Positions 1 through 6,035 of a DNA stretch of 6,223 bases are shown here, in pieces. Position numbers and translations under genes: made by a program. Every line of letters starts with the position of its first letter. The first letter of the stretch is position 1. The stretch lies in NCBI GenBank assembly GCA_002480735.1, contig DLCS01000187.1, forward strand, positions 6,649-12,871, given 5' to 3'. The notes beneath the pieces were generated by a model that searched no databases, was not told the DNA's origin, and was given only the letters and a program-made list of their open reading frames with translations. This stretch comes from Bacillaceae bacterium UBA7792 (GTDB lineage: Bacteria > Bacillota > Bacilli > Bacillales > Cytobacillaceae).

Positions 1-198
1 TCCAGATATATCTATACCGCCAGTAATAATTACGAAGGTAACAAAGAAAGCGATAATCGCAATTCCTACAAAATCGTTAAAACTATTTAATAGAATGTTA
101 ATATTCCAGAATCTTGGATTGATCATGCCGAAAATTACGACTTCTGCTACTAAAGTAGCTAGTAATACCAAGTTCCATTTTGGTATTTTTTTCATCAT
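1..198 (-). CDS. lsrD: LsrD, AI-2 ABC transporter permease (partial, N-terminal 66 codons)
   Basis: This is the second membrane permease of the AI-2 importer; the gene runs off the left edge, so only the N-terminal 66 residues are visible. They begin MMKKIPKWN, followed by a first membrane segment (about residues 9-26), an INPRFW stretch, a second segment (about 42-60), and the sequence ITGGIDIS at 58-65. That last motif is typical of RbsC/LsrC/LsrD-type sugar permeases. From memory, E. coli LsrD has a similar start, with INPR, a DF..IGI stretch and SGGIDIS. The start at 198 is supported by a very strong Shine-Dalgarno sequence (AGGAGGAGGTG, 217-207) lying in the last codons of lsrC, 8 nt away. 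A second ATG follows immediately at 195. The gap to the lsrC stop is 5 nt, so translation is probably coupled. I assign LsrD rather than a generic sugar permease mainly because of the neighbouring LsrA, LsrC, LsrR and LsrK. Confidence 0.88.
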   Translation of the reverse strand, partial: MMKKIPKWNLVLLATLVAEVVIFGMINPRFWNINILLNSFNDFVGIAIIAFFVTFVIITGGIDISG

Positions 199-203
199 AC
201 TAC

Positions 204-1205
204 TCACACCTCCTCCTGATAGTTTAGAACCCTTGCATTTAATCTTTCCTTTTTTGTTTTCTTGGTGTTGCGGCGTGAAATTATTGCATCAACAACAACG
301 ATAATAATTAAGAGAGAACCTGAAATGGCTGAGTTCCAGAATGCAGGAACCTTCAAGAATACGAGTGCAGAGTTAATTGAGCTCATGATAATAGCGCCTA
401 TTGAAGCACCAACAATGGATCCAATACCTCCACTTAAACTTACCCCTCCCAGGACAGCTGCTGCGATAACCGTCATTTCGATCCCTACTCCAGCCGTTGT
501 TGATATAAATCCAATCTGACTAGCAAATATTAATCCTGCTATAGAAGCACAGACACTGTTAATGACGAAAGCGATAATTTTAAATCTCTTAACAGGTATT
601 CCAATTAATACCGCACCATCCTCGTTATCACCAATAGCAGCGAAATATCTTCCCTTTTTACTATTAGACAAGAAAAGATGAACAAGAATGACTGCTAAAA
701 TAACAATTATGGTTAGGAAATTTATTCCCAAAACTTTCATTTGTGAAATATGTTTAAAACTTTCTGGAAGATTCTCAACCCATTGACCTTTTGTAAAAAT
801 AACTTGGGTTACCCTAACAATTTCCAACATCCCTAACGTCATAATAAAGGAGGAAATTTTTAATTTAGTAACTCCAAAGCCATTAATTAAGCCGATTACA
901 GCACCAATTGCGATAGCCGTTATAACAGCTATAAAAATACTCCCTCCATCTCTAAGAATAACTCCACTTACAGCAGCACTTAGCCCTAGCACTGCACCGA
1001 TTGAGATATCGATTTCACCTGTTAACAAGACGAATGTCATCCCCATCGCTAACACAATATAGAGCAAGCTGTTTTTGAGCGCATTTTGAATATTTCCAGC
1101 TGAGATGAAATCAGAGTTTACTAGACCTACAATAATGAAAAGTAAGACTAGGAATATAATAGTCCTAAATTCTCGATGCTTATGAAAGCTTGTAAGTTTA
1201 GGCAT
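204..1205 (-). CDS. lsrC: LsrC, AI-2 ABC transporter permease
   Basis: A 333-residue inner-membrane permease of the branched/ribose-type ABC transporter family (BPD_transp_2), forming the AI-2 channel together with LsrD. It is nearly all hydrophobic, with about 8-10 membrane segments (for example 13-30, 46-66, 88-108, 117-137, 161-180, 208-230, 264-286, 292-309). LTGEIDISIG at 61-70 is the family's conserved loop, and the cytoplasmic coupling region is around 189-209 (AAIGDNEDGAVLIGIPVKRF). Late motifs IVFASQIGFI-like (225-234) and KVPAFWN (285-291) resemble my recollection of E. coli LsrC, which is about 342 aa. The frame is open upstream to an ATG at 1241, but the ATG at 1205 has AAGGAAGTG 6 nt before it and gives MPKLTSF, so I prefer 1205. 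This start overlaps the end of lsrA by 8 nt. The C-terminus is basic (RRNTKKTKKERL), as expected on the cytoplasmic side. Confidence 0.93.
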   Translation of the reverse strand: MPKLTSFHKHREFRTIIFLVLLFIIVGLVNSDFISAGNIQNALKNSLLYIVLAMGMTFVLLTGEIDISIGAVLGLSAAVSGVILRDGGSIFIAVITAIAIGAVIGLINGFGVTKLKISSFIMTLGMLEIVRVTQVIFTKGQWVENLPESFKHISQMKVLGINFLTIIVILAVILVHLFLSNSKKGRYFAAIGDNEDGAVLIGIPVKRFKIIAFVINSVCASIAGLIFASQIGFISTTAGVGIEMTVIAAAVLGGVSLSGGIGSIVGASIGAIIMSSINSALVFLKVPAFWNSAISGSLLIIIVVVDAIISRRNTKKTKKERLNARVLNYQEEV

Positions 1206-2703
1206 GTCTTTCACTTCCTTTATATGTGCCAAAAGCTGCATTCATCACGTTTGTTGCATTTATTTCATCTATTCCTAAACAAACCCTACAGGTTCCTCGG
1301 TAAATTGCATAAATTCTATCACTGATTCTTTCAATTTCTTCTAAATCAGATGAGATGAGTAAGATCGAGTAACCCTGCTCTTTCAACTGCATAATAATGG
1401 AATAGATATCACTTCTAGCAGCTGCGTCAATTCCTCTTGTTGGTTCATCCATAATTATGAGCTGTGGGTTTGTTGATAGAATTCTTGCAATTACAACCTT
1501 TTGTTGATTTCCACCAGATAATGATTTAATCTCGTCATCATGACTACTAATCTTAATGCTTAGTTTGCTTACATATTCATCGGTAATCTCTTTTTCAAAT
1601 TTTTTATCGAGGAAGAAACGACGCTTCTTAATTACTTGAGCGGTTACATTGCTACTCACAGAACTAATGGAAAAAATTCCGTTTAAGAATCTGTCTTCAG
1701 GAATATATGCTAACCCGCTTTCAATCGTTTCATTGGCTGCTAAATCCGTGATATCTTTACCATTCAAATAAACTTTTCCACTTTGAACTTGGTTAATACC
1801 ATAAATAGCCTCTGCAATTTCAGTTCTCCCAGCCCCAACTAGACCCGCAAGACCAACAACTTCTCCCCTATATACATTAAAACTAATATCTTTAAAGCCA
1901 TCTCCACAAAGTTTCTCTACCTTAAGAATTGGCTCTTCGTGACTACGATCAATATATTCTTTCCGAAAAACGTTACTCTCGCCTTTCTCACTATCAAGAG
2001 GCAATAGTCCCTTGATTAGCATATCCTTTGTGAAGTTATTAATTTGACCTTTAAGGGTAACTTTCCCATCCCGTAGGATAACTGCATGTGTTGAAATTTG
2101 AAAGACCTCGTCCAATCGATGTGTGATGTAAAAAATCCCTACTCCAGAGGCTTTTAATTGTTCAATCAATTTAAACAAAGACTCAGTTTCTGCAAATGTT
2201 AACGAAGAGGTTGGTTCATCCAAGATAAGAACTTTTGCGTCTCTTAACAGCCCCTTAATAATTTCAACCTGTTGCTGTTCTGCTATGGATAACGATAGAG
2301 CAAGTCTATTTAGATCTAAATTCCAACCTAATTGCTCGATTAGATTTTTCGCAGACTCCCTGACTTCAGCCTTAGTTTTATCAAATCCAATGGTAAGGTT
2401 CTGCTCAACAGTCATATTTGGAAATAATAATGGCTCTTGTGGAACTAGGTATATCCCCAACTTATTGGCGATTGCAGGGCTATAATTCGAAATCTTATTT
2501 CCCCGGATTTCTATACTACCTTCATCCTCTTTATAAACACCTGTTAAAATTTTCATTAAAGTGCTTTTTCCTGCTCCATTACCGCCAATAATGGAAATAA
2601 CCTCTGATTCACTTATTTCAAGAGAAACACCTTTTAGAACTTTGTTTTGATTAAATGATTTCTGGATATTTTCTAATTTTACGAGCAGTCTTGAACCTTC
2701 CAT
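1198..2703 (-). CDS. lsrA: LsrA, AI-2 ABC transporter ATP-binding protein
   Basis: A 501-residue double ATPase that powers AI-2 import at the cytoplasmic face of LsrC/LsrD. The first nucleotide-binding domain (about 6-235) has Walker A GGNGAGKST (40-48), Q-loop VPQEP (87-91), a divergent signature LSIAEQQQVE (138-147), Walker B VLILDEPTSSL (158-168) and switch histidine YITHRLDE (192-199). The second domain (about 258-498) has a degenerate Walker A GLVGAGRTE (287-295, Arg for Lys), a canonical signature LSGGNQQKV (395-403), Walker B LIIMDEPTRGID (415-426), and ISSDLEE in place of the switch histidine. This active/degenerate asymmetry is normal for RbsA/LsrA-type proteins. Length is close to E. 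coli LsrA (about 511). The start at 2703 has GGAGGGG 5 nt upstream. It is first in the operon, preceded by its own promoter and a cre-like site. Taken alone it could be any sugar ATPase; the flanking lsrC, lsrD, lsrR and lsrK fix the assignment. Confidence 0.93.
   Translation of the reverse strand: MEGSRLLVKLENIQKSFNQNKVLKGVSLEISESEVISIIGGNGAGKSTLMKILTGVYKEDEGSIEIRGNKISNYSPAIANKLGIYLVPQEPLLFPNMTVEQNLTIGFDKTKAEVRESAKNLIEQLGWNLDLNRLALSLSIAEQQQVEIIKGLLRDAKVLILDEPTSSLTFAETESLFKLIEQLKASGVGIFYITHRLDEVFQISTHAVILRDGKVTLKGQINNFTKDMLIKGLLPLDSEKGESNVFRKEYIDRSHEEPILKVEKLCGDGFKDISFNVYRGEVVGLAGLVGAGRTEIAEAIYGINQVQSGKVYLNGKDITDLAANETIESGLAYIPEDRFLNGIFSISSVSSNVTAQVIKKRRFFLDKKFEKEITDEYVSKLSIKISSHDDEIKSLSGGNQQKVVIARILSTNPQLIIMDEPTRGIDAAARSDIYSIIMQLKEQGYSILLISSDLEEIERISDRIYAIYRGTCRVCLGIDEINATNVMNAAFGTYKGSERHA
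1212..1220 (-). promoter_or_regulatory. Ribosome binding site deciding the lsrC start
   Basis: AAGGAAGTG on the minus strand lies 6 nt upstream of the ATG at 1205, inside the 3' end of lsrA. No comparable site precedes the farther in-frame ATG at 1241, so the shorter 333-residue LsrC is favoured. Confidence 0.75.
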
Positions 2704-2755
2704 AAAAGCCCCTCCATACCTTCCTAAAAAATACGTGTATGTATCCAGTTAGAAT

Positions 2756-2769
2756 TGAAATCGCTTTCT
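2756..2769. promoter_or_regulatory. cre-like operator for CcpA in the lsrA leader
   Basis: TGAAATCGCTTTCT matches the Bacillus cre consensus TGWAANCGNTNWCA at every defined position except the last base. The flanking T on each side (2755, 2770) also fits the extended consensus. It lies about +8 to +21 from the start predicted for the lsrA promoter, a position where CcpA bound to HPr-Ser-P normally represses. It therefore predicts glucose repression of AI-2 uptake genes. Confidence 0.62.
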
Positions 2770-2782
2770 TTAATTAATCCAA

Positions 2783-2811
2783 ATTATAAATAAAAACAAT
2801 TTATTAATCAA
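2783..2811 (-). promoter_or_regulatory. Predicted sigma-A promoter of lsrACD
   Basis: On the minus strand, TTGATT (2811-2806) and a perfect TATAAT (2788-2783) are separated by 17 nt. Transcription would begin near 2776, giving a leader of about 73 nt before the lsrA ATG at 2703. It is the best box pair on this strand in the divergent region. Confidence 0.68.
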
Positions 2812-2840
2812 GTATCATTTTATTATTTTTTTAACTATTT

Positions 2841-2851
2841 CGATTGTTCAC
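2841..2851 (+). promoter_or_regulatory. Candidate LsrR half-site, lsrA side
   Basis: CGATTGTTCAC is 9/11 identical to CAATTGTTTAC at 3006-3016, which contains half of the palindrome near the lsrR promoter. CTAA follows soon after in both copies. This copy lies about 65-75 bp upstream of the predicted lsrA start, so it would act by looping or cooperative binding rather than simple blocking. Assignment to LsrR is inference from position and repetition only. Confidence 0.35.
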
Positions 2852-2959
2852 TAAACGTACATATATTTAAATCAAGATAGATATATAATTCACGAAGGAT
2901 ACTTATAAATTAAGGGATTAAATCAACTATACCCCTGTCAAAATTATTCATCACTAATA

Positions 2960-2989
2960 TTGACTATCTTTTTTTATTATTGCTATAAT
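2960..2989 (+). promoter_or_regulatory. Predicted sigma-A promoter of lsrRK-cupin
   Basis: TTGACT (2960-2965) and a perfect TATAAT (2984-2989) are separated by 18 nt. A TG one base before the -10 box (2981-2982) makes it an extended -10. Transcription would start near 2996, giving a leader of roughly 68 nt before lsrR. By sequence it is the stronger of the two divergent promoters. Confidence 0.75.
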
Positions 2990-3002
2990 GAAGATGCTAA
3001 CC

Positions 3003-3014
3003 AAACAATTGTTT
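3003..3014. promoter_or_regulatory. Perfect 12-bp palindrome, candidate LsrR operator
   Basis: AAACAATTGTTT is a perfect inverted repeat lying at about +7 to +18 of the predicted lsrR transcript, a typical place for an autorepressor. GTTTACACTAAT (3011-3022) and GTTTAACTAAAT (3030-3041) follow with 19-nt phasing, about two helical turns, and may extend the site. That LsrR is the binder is inferred from position and the family's autoregulation. Confidence 0.45.
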
Positions 3015-3063
3015 ACACTAATATATTTTGTTTAACTAAATAAATTTAAAAGAGTGATAAAAA

Positions 3064-3990
3064 ATGGGATATGAAAATGATTTAATCGTAAAAATTGCAT
3101 GGCAGTATTATATTGAAGGTTTAACACAAAATGAAATTTCTGAATCGCTAAACCTTTCCAGGATGAAGGTAATTAAATATCTTGAGAAGGCAAAAACGAA
3201 TAACGTTATCCAATTCAAAATTAACCTAGAAGAAATGGATAATATTAACATTCAAAATAAGATCAAAGAAAAGTTCAATCTAAAGGATATTTATATTGTT
3301 CCAACCTCAAGTGAAAAAGTAGAGAGCCTTACCATTGCTGCTGCCCAATATATTGAAGATCGTATTACAAGCGACACCATGCTCAGCATTGGCTATGGGG
3401 AAGCAGTCTCGAAAACGCTCGCACACCTGAGCATATCTACAAAATATAAAATAACATTCGTTTCTTTGTCTGGTGGTGTGAAATTCTACATGCCAACTGC
3501 AATTGATTCAAGGTCTGACTACTATACAAATCCAAATTATAATCACTATATTGTACCTGCACCTTTGCTTGTAGCTTCAAAAAATCTCGCCGACCAGCTT
3601 CTTGAGGAAAAACCGGTAAAAAAAATATTGGATATGGTTCCTTATTCTAATATCACAGTAATCGGAATTGGCGCTTTGAATGACAGGGCAACTTTAATCA
3701 AAGAAGGATACCTCAATACAAATGATTTTGAAATATTGAAAACTAGAGGCGCTGTCGGTGATTTGTTAAGCCAATTTTACGATATTAATGGCAATGTCTT
3801 GGATTTGGATTTTCACGAGAAGCTTATCAGCACTGAAATTGATGTATTAAAATCACTTAATCATGTTGTAGCAGTTGCTGGGGGACTTGACAAAAGGGAT
3901 GCCATCATAGGGGCACTTAGAGGGGGATATATTGATGTACTAATTACAGATGAATTGGTTGCCAACAGTCTAATTTCAGATGAATCTTAG
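3064..3990 (+). CDS. lsrR: LsrR, transcriptional repressor of the lsr system
   Basis: A 308-residue cytoplasmic SorC/DeoR-type regulator. In enteric bacteria LsrR represses both divergent lsr operons and lets go when it binds phospho-AI-2. Residues 10-45 form the DNA-binding region: KIAWQYYIEGLTQ leads into a helix-turn-helix whose likely recognition helix is SRMKVIKYLEKA (32-43). From about 60 onward is the sugar-phosphate-type effector domain, with IGYGEAVSKTL (109-119), TFVSLSGGV (131-139), VIGIGAL (199-205), RGAVGDLLSQFYD (228-240) and AVAGGLDKRDAIIGALRGG (270-288). These blocks and their order agree with my memory of E. coli LsrR (about 317 aa). The ATG at 3064 has AGAGTG 7 nt upstream, a weaker site than those of its neighbours, which may keep repressor levels low. 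It is first in the operon with lsrK, 26 nt ahead of it. Confidence 0.94.
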   Translation: MGYENDLIVKIAWQYYIEGLTQNEISESLNLSRMKVIKYLEKAKTNNVIQFKINLEEMDNINIQNKIKEKFNLKDIYIVPTSSEKVESLTIAAAQYIEDRITSDTMLSIGYGEAVSKTLAHLSISTKYKITFVSLSGGVKFYMPTAIDSRSDYYTNPNYNHYIVPAPLLVASKNLADQLLEEKPVKKILDMVPYSNITVIGIGALNDRATLIKEGYLNTNDFEILKTRGAVGDLLSQFYDINGNVLDLDFHEKLISTEIDVLKSLNHVVAVAGGLDKRDAIIGALRGGYIDVLITDELVANSLISDES

Positions 3991-4001
3991 CGAATCAAAT
4001 G

Positions 4002-4010
4002 AAAGGGTGG
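4002..4010 (+). promoter_or_regulatory. Ribosome binding site deciding the lsrK start
   Basis: AAAGGGTGG ends 6 nt before the ATG at 4017. An in-frame ATG at 3999 would place this site inside its own first codons and has no comparable site upstream, so 4017 is chosen. Confidence 0.78.
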
Positions 4011-4016
4011 TTATTC

Positions 4017-5582
4017 ATGGAAAAATACTTAATGGCCATTGATGCTGGTACTGGAAGTGTAAGAGTCATTTTATTTAACACACTCGGAAAGGAGTTATAT
4101 GTCGCTCAATCCGAGTGGACACACAAAGAGGATGTTCGATATCCAGGTTCAATGGATTTTGACATCGTAACAAACATCGCAATCATTACTAATTTAATCA
4201 AGGAAACCATCTCAAACAGCAGGGTAAATCCTGGAGACATTCTAGCCATTTCTACAACGAGTATGAGAGAAGCAATCGTCCTATATGACGAGACAGGAAA
4301 AGAATTATGGGCATGTGCGAACGTTGATTCCCGATCCAATAATGAGGTTTCTAATTTGTATAACATAAGCGATACAATTGAATCTGATCTTTATAAAATT
4401 TCGGGTCAAACATTTTCTTTAGCGGCAATCCCAAGGATTCTCTGGGTCAAAAATAATCTTCCTGAAACATACGATAAAATTAAGTATGTCACGATGCTCA
4501 ACGACTGGATTACCTACCGTTTGTCTGATGTAATTTCAGTAGAACCATCAAACGGCTGTACTTCTGGCCTTTTTGATATTAAGAAAAGGACATGGGATTC
4601 CAACATTGCAAAGAATGTAAATCTAAGAGAGGACATTTTTCCAATCGTTCATGAAAGCGGTACAGTAATTGGTCAAGTAACTAAAGAAATGTCAACGCTT
4701 ACAGGATTAAGTCCAGAAACATTAGTAGTTGCTGGAGGCGGAGATGCACAGCTAGGATGTATTGGTGCTGGAGTAATCAACGAAGGAGATGCTGCAGTAT
4801 TTGGCGGGAGTTTTTGGCAATATGAATATACTACAAACAATGTTCAAATCGACGGCGAATGCAGGGTAAGAATCAACTGCCACGCCGTCCCAAATACTTG
4901 GCAGTATGAGGCCATTGCCTTCTTCCCAGGTCTCGTCATGAGATGGTTTAGGGATAGCTTCTGTGAGTTTGAAAAACATTTTCAAAAGGAAACAGGCGAA
5001 AGTGTTTATGTTCAAATGGAAAAGCGGGCTCGCCATATACCTCCTGGTAGCTACGGCATGCTAGCTACATTTTCCGATGTCATGAACTATAAGTCTTGGA
5101 AGCATGCAGCCCCAAGCTTCCTTAATTTCCAACTGGACTCAGAGAAATTTAATAAAGTTAGTTTTTATCGAGCCATTATGGAGAATGCCGCATTTGTCAC
5201 AAAAGGAAACATTGAGTTAGTCAATGATATTACAAACACCTCTCCTGAATCAATTGTTTTTGCTGGTGGTGCATCTAAAAGCGAATTATGGTGCCAAATC
5301 GTTTCCGATGTACTAAACAAGCCATTAAGAGTTCCTGTAGTTAGAGAGTCTACTGCTCTTGGAGCTGCCATTTGTGCTGGAGTAGGTGCAAATGTCTACA
5401 ATAACTTTGATGATGCGATTGCAAAAGTCATTCAATTTGAAAAAACGTATTATCCGAATGAAGAGAATAATGCAGTTTACGAAGAGCTATACAAAAAATG
5501 GAGGGAAATCTACAAAAAGCAATTAGAACTAGCTGACAATGACTTGACAGAACATATGTGGATAGCACCGGGAATTAAATAG
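4017..5582 (+). CDS. lsrK: LsrK, autoinducer-2 kinase
   Basis: A 521-residue cytoplasmic FGGY-family carbohydrate kinase that uses ATP to phosphorylate the open form of AI-2 (4,5-dihydroxy-2,3-pentanedione) at its 5-hydroxyl. This traps it in the cell and makes the inducer of LsrR. The N-terminal FGGY domain (about 3-250) opens with MAIDAGTGSVRV (6-17), the phosphate loop. STTSMREAIVLY (79-90), ACANVDSRS (99-107) and SAIPR-like LAAIPRILW (135-143) follow. GGGDAQLGCIGAG (240-252) carries the expected catalytic aspartate D243. The C-terminal domain (about 258-460) has GGSFWQ (263-268), VMRWFRDSFC (307-316), the adenosine-binding FAGGASKSELW (415-425) and ESTALGAAICAG (444-455). The terminal WIAPGIK recalls E. 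coli LsrK ending WKAPGL. Length also fits (E. coli about 530). Resemblance runs end to end, so this is LsrK rather than a xylulo- or glycerol kinase. Confidence 0.96.
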   Translation: MEKYLMAIDAGTGSVRVILFNTLGKELYVAQSEWTHKEDVRYPGSMDFDIVTNIAIITNLIKETISNSRVNPGDILAISTTSMREAIVLYDETGKELWACANVDSRSNNEVSNLYNISDTIESDLYKISGQTFSLAAIPRILWVKNNLPETYDKIKYVTMLNDWITYRLSDVISVEPSNGCTSGLFDIKKRTWDSNIAKNVNLREDIFPIVHESGTVIGQVTKEMSTLTGLSPETLVVAGGGDAQLGCIGAGVINEGDAAVFGGSFWQYEYTTNNVQIDGECRVRINCHAVPNTWQYEAIAFFPGLVMRWFRDSFCEFEKHFQKETGESVYVQMEKRARHIPPGSYGMLATFSDVMNYKSWKHAAPSFLNFQLDSEKFNKVSFYRAIMENAAFVTKGNIELVNDITNTSPESIVFAGGASKSELWCQIVSDVLNKPLRVPVVRESTALGAAICAGVGANVYNNFDDAIAKVIQFEKTYYPNEENNAVYEELYKKWREIYKKQLELADNDLTEHMWIAPGIK

Positions 5583-5592
5583 AATACTAGAT

Positions 5593-5599
5593 GGAGTGA
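5593..5599 (+). promoter_or_regulatory. Ribosome binding site deciding the cupin start
   Basis: GGAGTGA lies 5 nt before the ATG at 5605. The in-frame GTG at 5596 is part of this site and cannot also be the start, so the protein begins MTIVNEN and has 117 residues. Confidence 0.78.
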
Positions 5600-5604
5600 T
5601 TACA

Positions 5605-5958
5605 ATGACAATCGTTAACGAGAATGATAGAGAATATAGATTTGGAGACAGTGGTCCAAAATATTTGTTAAGAGGACCAAGAATGAATTTTGGTATTGTT
5701 GCTTTAAAACCTGGGCAGGATTTCCAAGCTCACTATCACAATATTATGGAGGAAAACTTCTTTATTCTCGAAGGAGAGCTAGAGATTCATATTGATGGTG
5801 AAATCTTTCATTGTAAAAAAGGCGATTTTATTCATGTTGAACCAAAAAAGGTTCATTATTTAGTCAACAAAGGCGAAACCGACTTTAAAGCTGCTTTTAT
5901 GCTTTCTCCTTTCCAAGAAAAAGATAAAGTTGATGTAGAATATAACCCTCCCGTTTAA
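5605..5958 (+). CDS. Small single-domain cupin, third gene of the lsrRK operon
   Basis: A 117-residue soluble protein folding as one cupin barrel. Cupin motif 1 matches G(X)5HXH(X)4E(X)6G exactly: G37, H43, H45, E50, G57. Motif 2 (G73 to N88, GDFIHVEPKKVHYLVN) keeps G73, P80, H84 and N88 but has Glu and Lys where the usual P and G occur. The four expected metal ligands H43, H45, E50 and H84 are therefore all present, so a metal-dependent isomerase, epimerase or dioxygenase is possible, as is ligand binding without catalysis. There is no signal peptide or membrane segment. It starts 22 nt after the lsrK stop and ends before a terminator, so it is co-transcribed with lsrR and lsrK. Classical enteric lsr operons have no cupin; there phospho-AI-2 is processed by LsrG and LsrF. 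A role on AI-2 or phospho-AI-2 is inferred from position alone, and I give no gene symbol. Confidence 0.9.
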   Translation: MTIVNENDREYRFGDSGPKYLLRGPRMNFGIVALKPGQDFQAHYHNIMEENFFILEGELEIHIDGEIFHCKKGDFIHVEPKKVHYLVNKGETDFKAAFMLSPFQEKDKVDVEYNPPV

Positions 5959-6001
5959 TTGGAATAAAAATAGAATGAAAGTTCTCTCCCAACTCAAAAG
6001 C

Positions 6002-6035
6002 AAAGAAGATCCTTTAAAGCATAAGGATCTTCTTT
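6002..6035. terminator. Rho-independent terminator between convergent operons
   Basis: A perfect 13-bp stem, AAAGAAGATCCTT (6002-6014) pairing with AAGGATCTTCTTT (6023-6035), closes an 8-nt loop. T-rich sequence (TTTATTTCTT) follows on the plus strand, as expected after lsrRK-cupin. On the minus strand the hairpin is followed by a weaker T-rich run, so it may also end the converging gene, whose stop codon (6037-6035) touches the stem. Confidence 0.85.

Larger units (their letters stand above)
2704..3063. promoter_or_regulatory. Divergent lsrA/lsrR control region
   Basis: A 360-bp AT-rich gap between the two divergent operons, with no coding region that I can support. It holds the lsrA promoter and cre-like site at the left, and the lsrR promoter and palindrome at the right. 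A near repeat of an 11-bp motif, CRATTGTTYAC, occurs on both sides (2841-2851 and 3006-3016, 9 of 11 identical). TTTAACTA also occurs twice (2830-2837 and 3031-3038). The stretch from about 2860 to 2955 shows no clear element. The divergent arrangement is the same as in enteric bacteria, where LsrR and its phospho-AI-2 ligand control both arms from one such region. Confidence 0.75.

Noticed and set aside
95..519. Plus-strand open frames opposite lsrD/lsrC (95-304 and 262-519)
   Set aside because: They are antisense shadows of lsrD and lsrC, which have strong homology and ribosome sites; neither shadow shows a credible protein pattern.
2285..2485. Plus-strand open frame opposite lsrA
   Set aside because: It is the reverse strand of the first ATPase domain, with no ribosome site and no family pattern.
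2731..2740. Short inverted repeat ATACGTGTAT in the lsrA leader as an operator
   Set aside because: Only 4-bp arms, and no second copy in the control region; it is too weak to call.
2884..2889. Second TATAAT on the plus strand as an additional promoter
   Set aside because: No recognisable -35 box lies 16-18 nt upstream, and the sequence is part of a simple AT-rich run.
3999..4016. Longer LsrK start at 3999 (MKGWLF extension)
   Set aside because: The best ribosome site (4002-4010) lies within this extension and serves the ATG at 4017.
4106..5371. Three minus-strand open frames (4106-4366, 4752-5036, 5165-5371) within lsrK
   Set aside because: They are antisense shadows of conserved FGGY kinase sequence, with no promoter or ribosome site.
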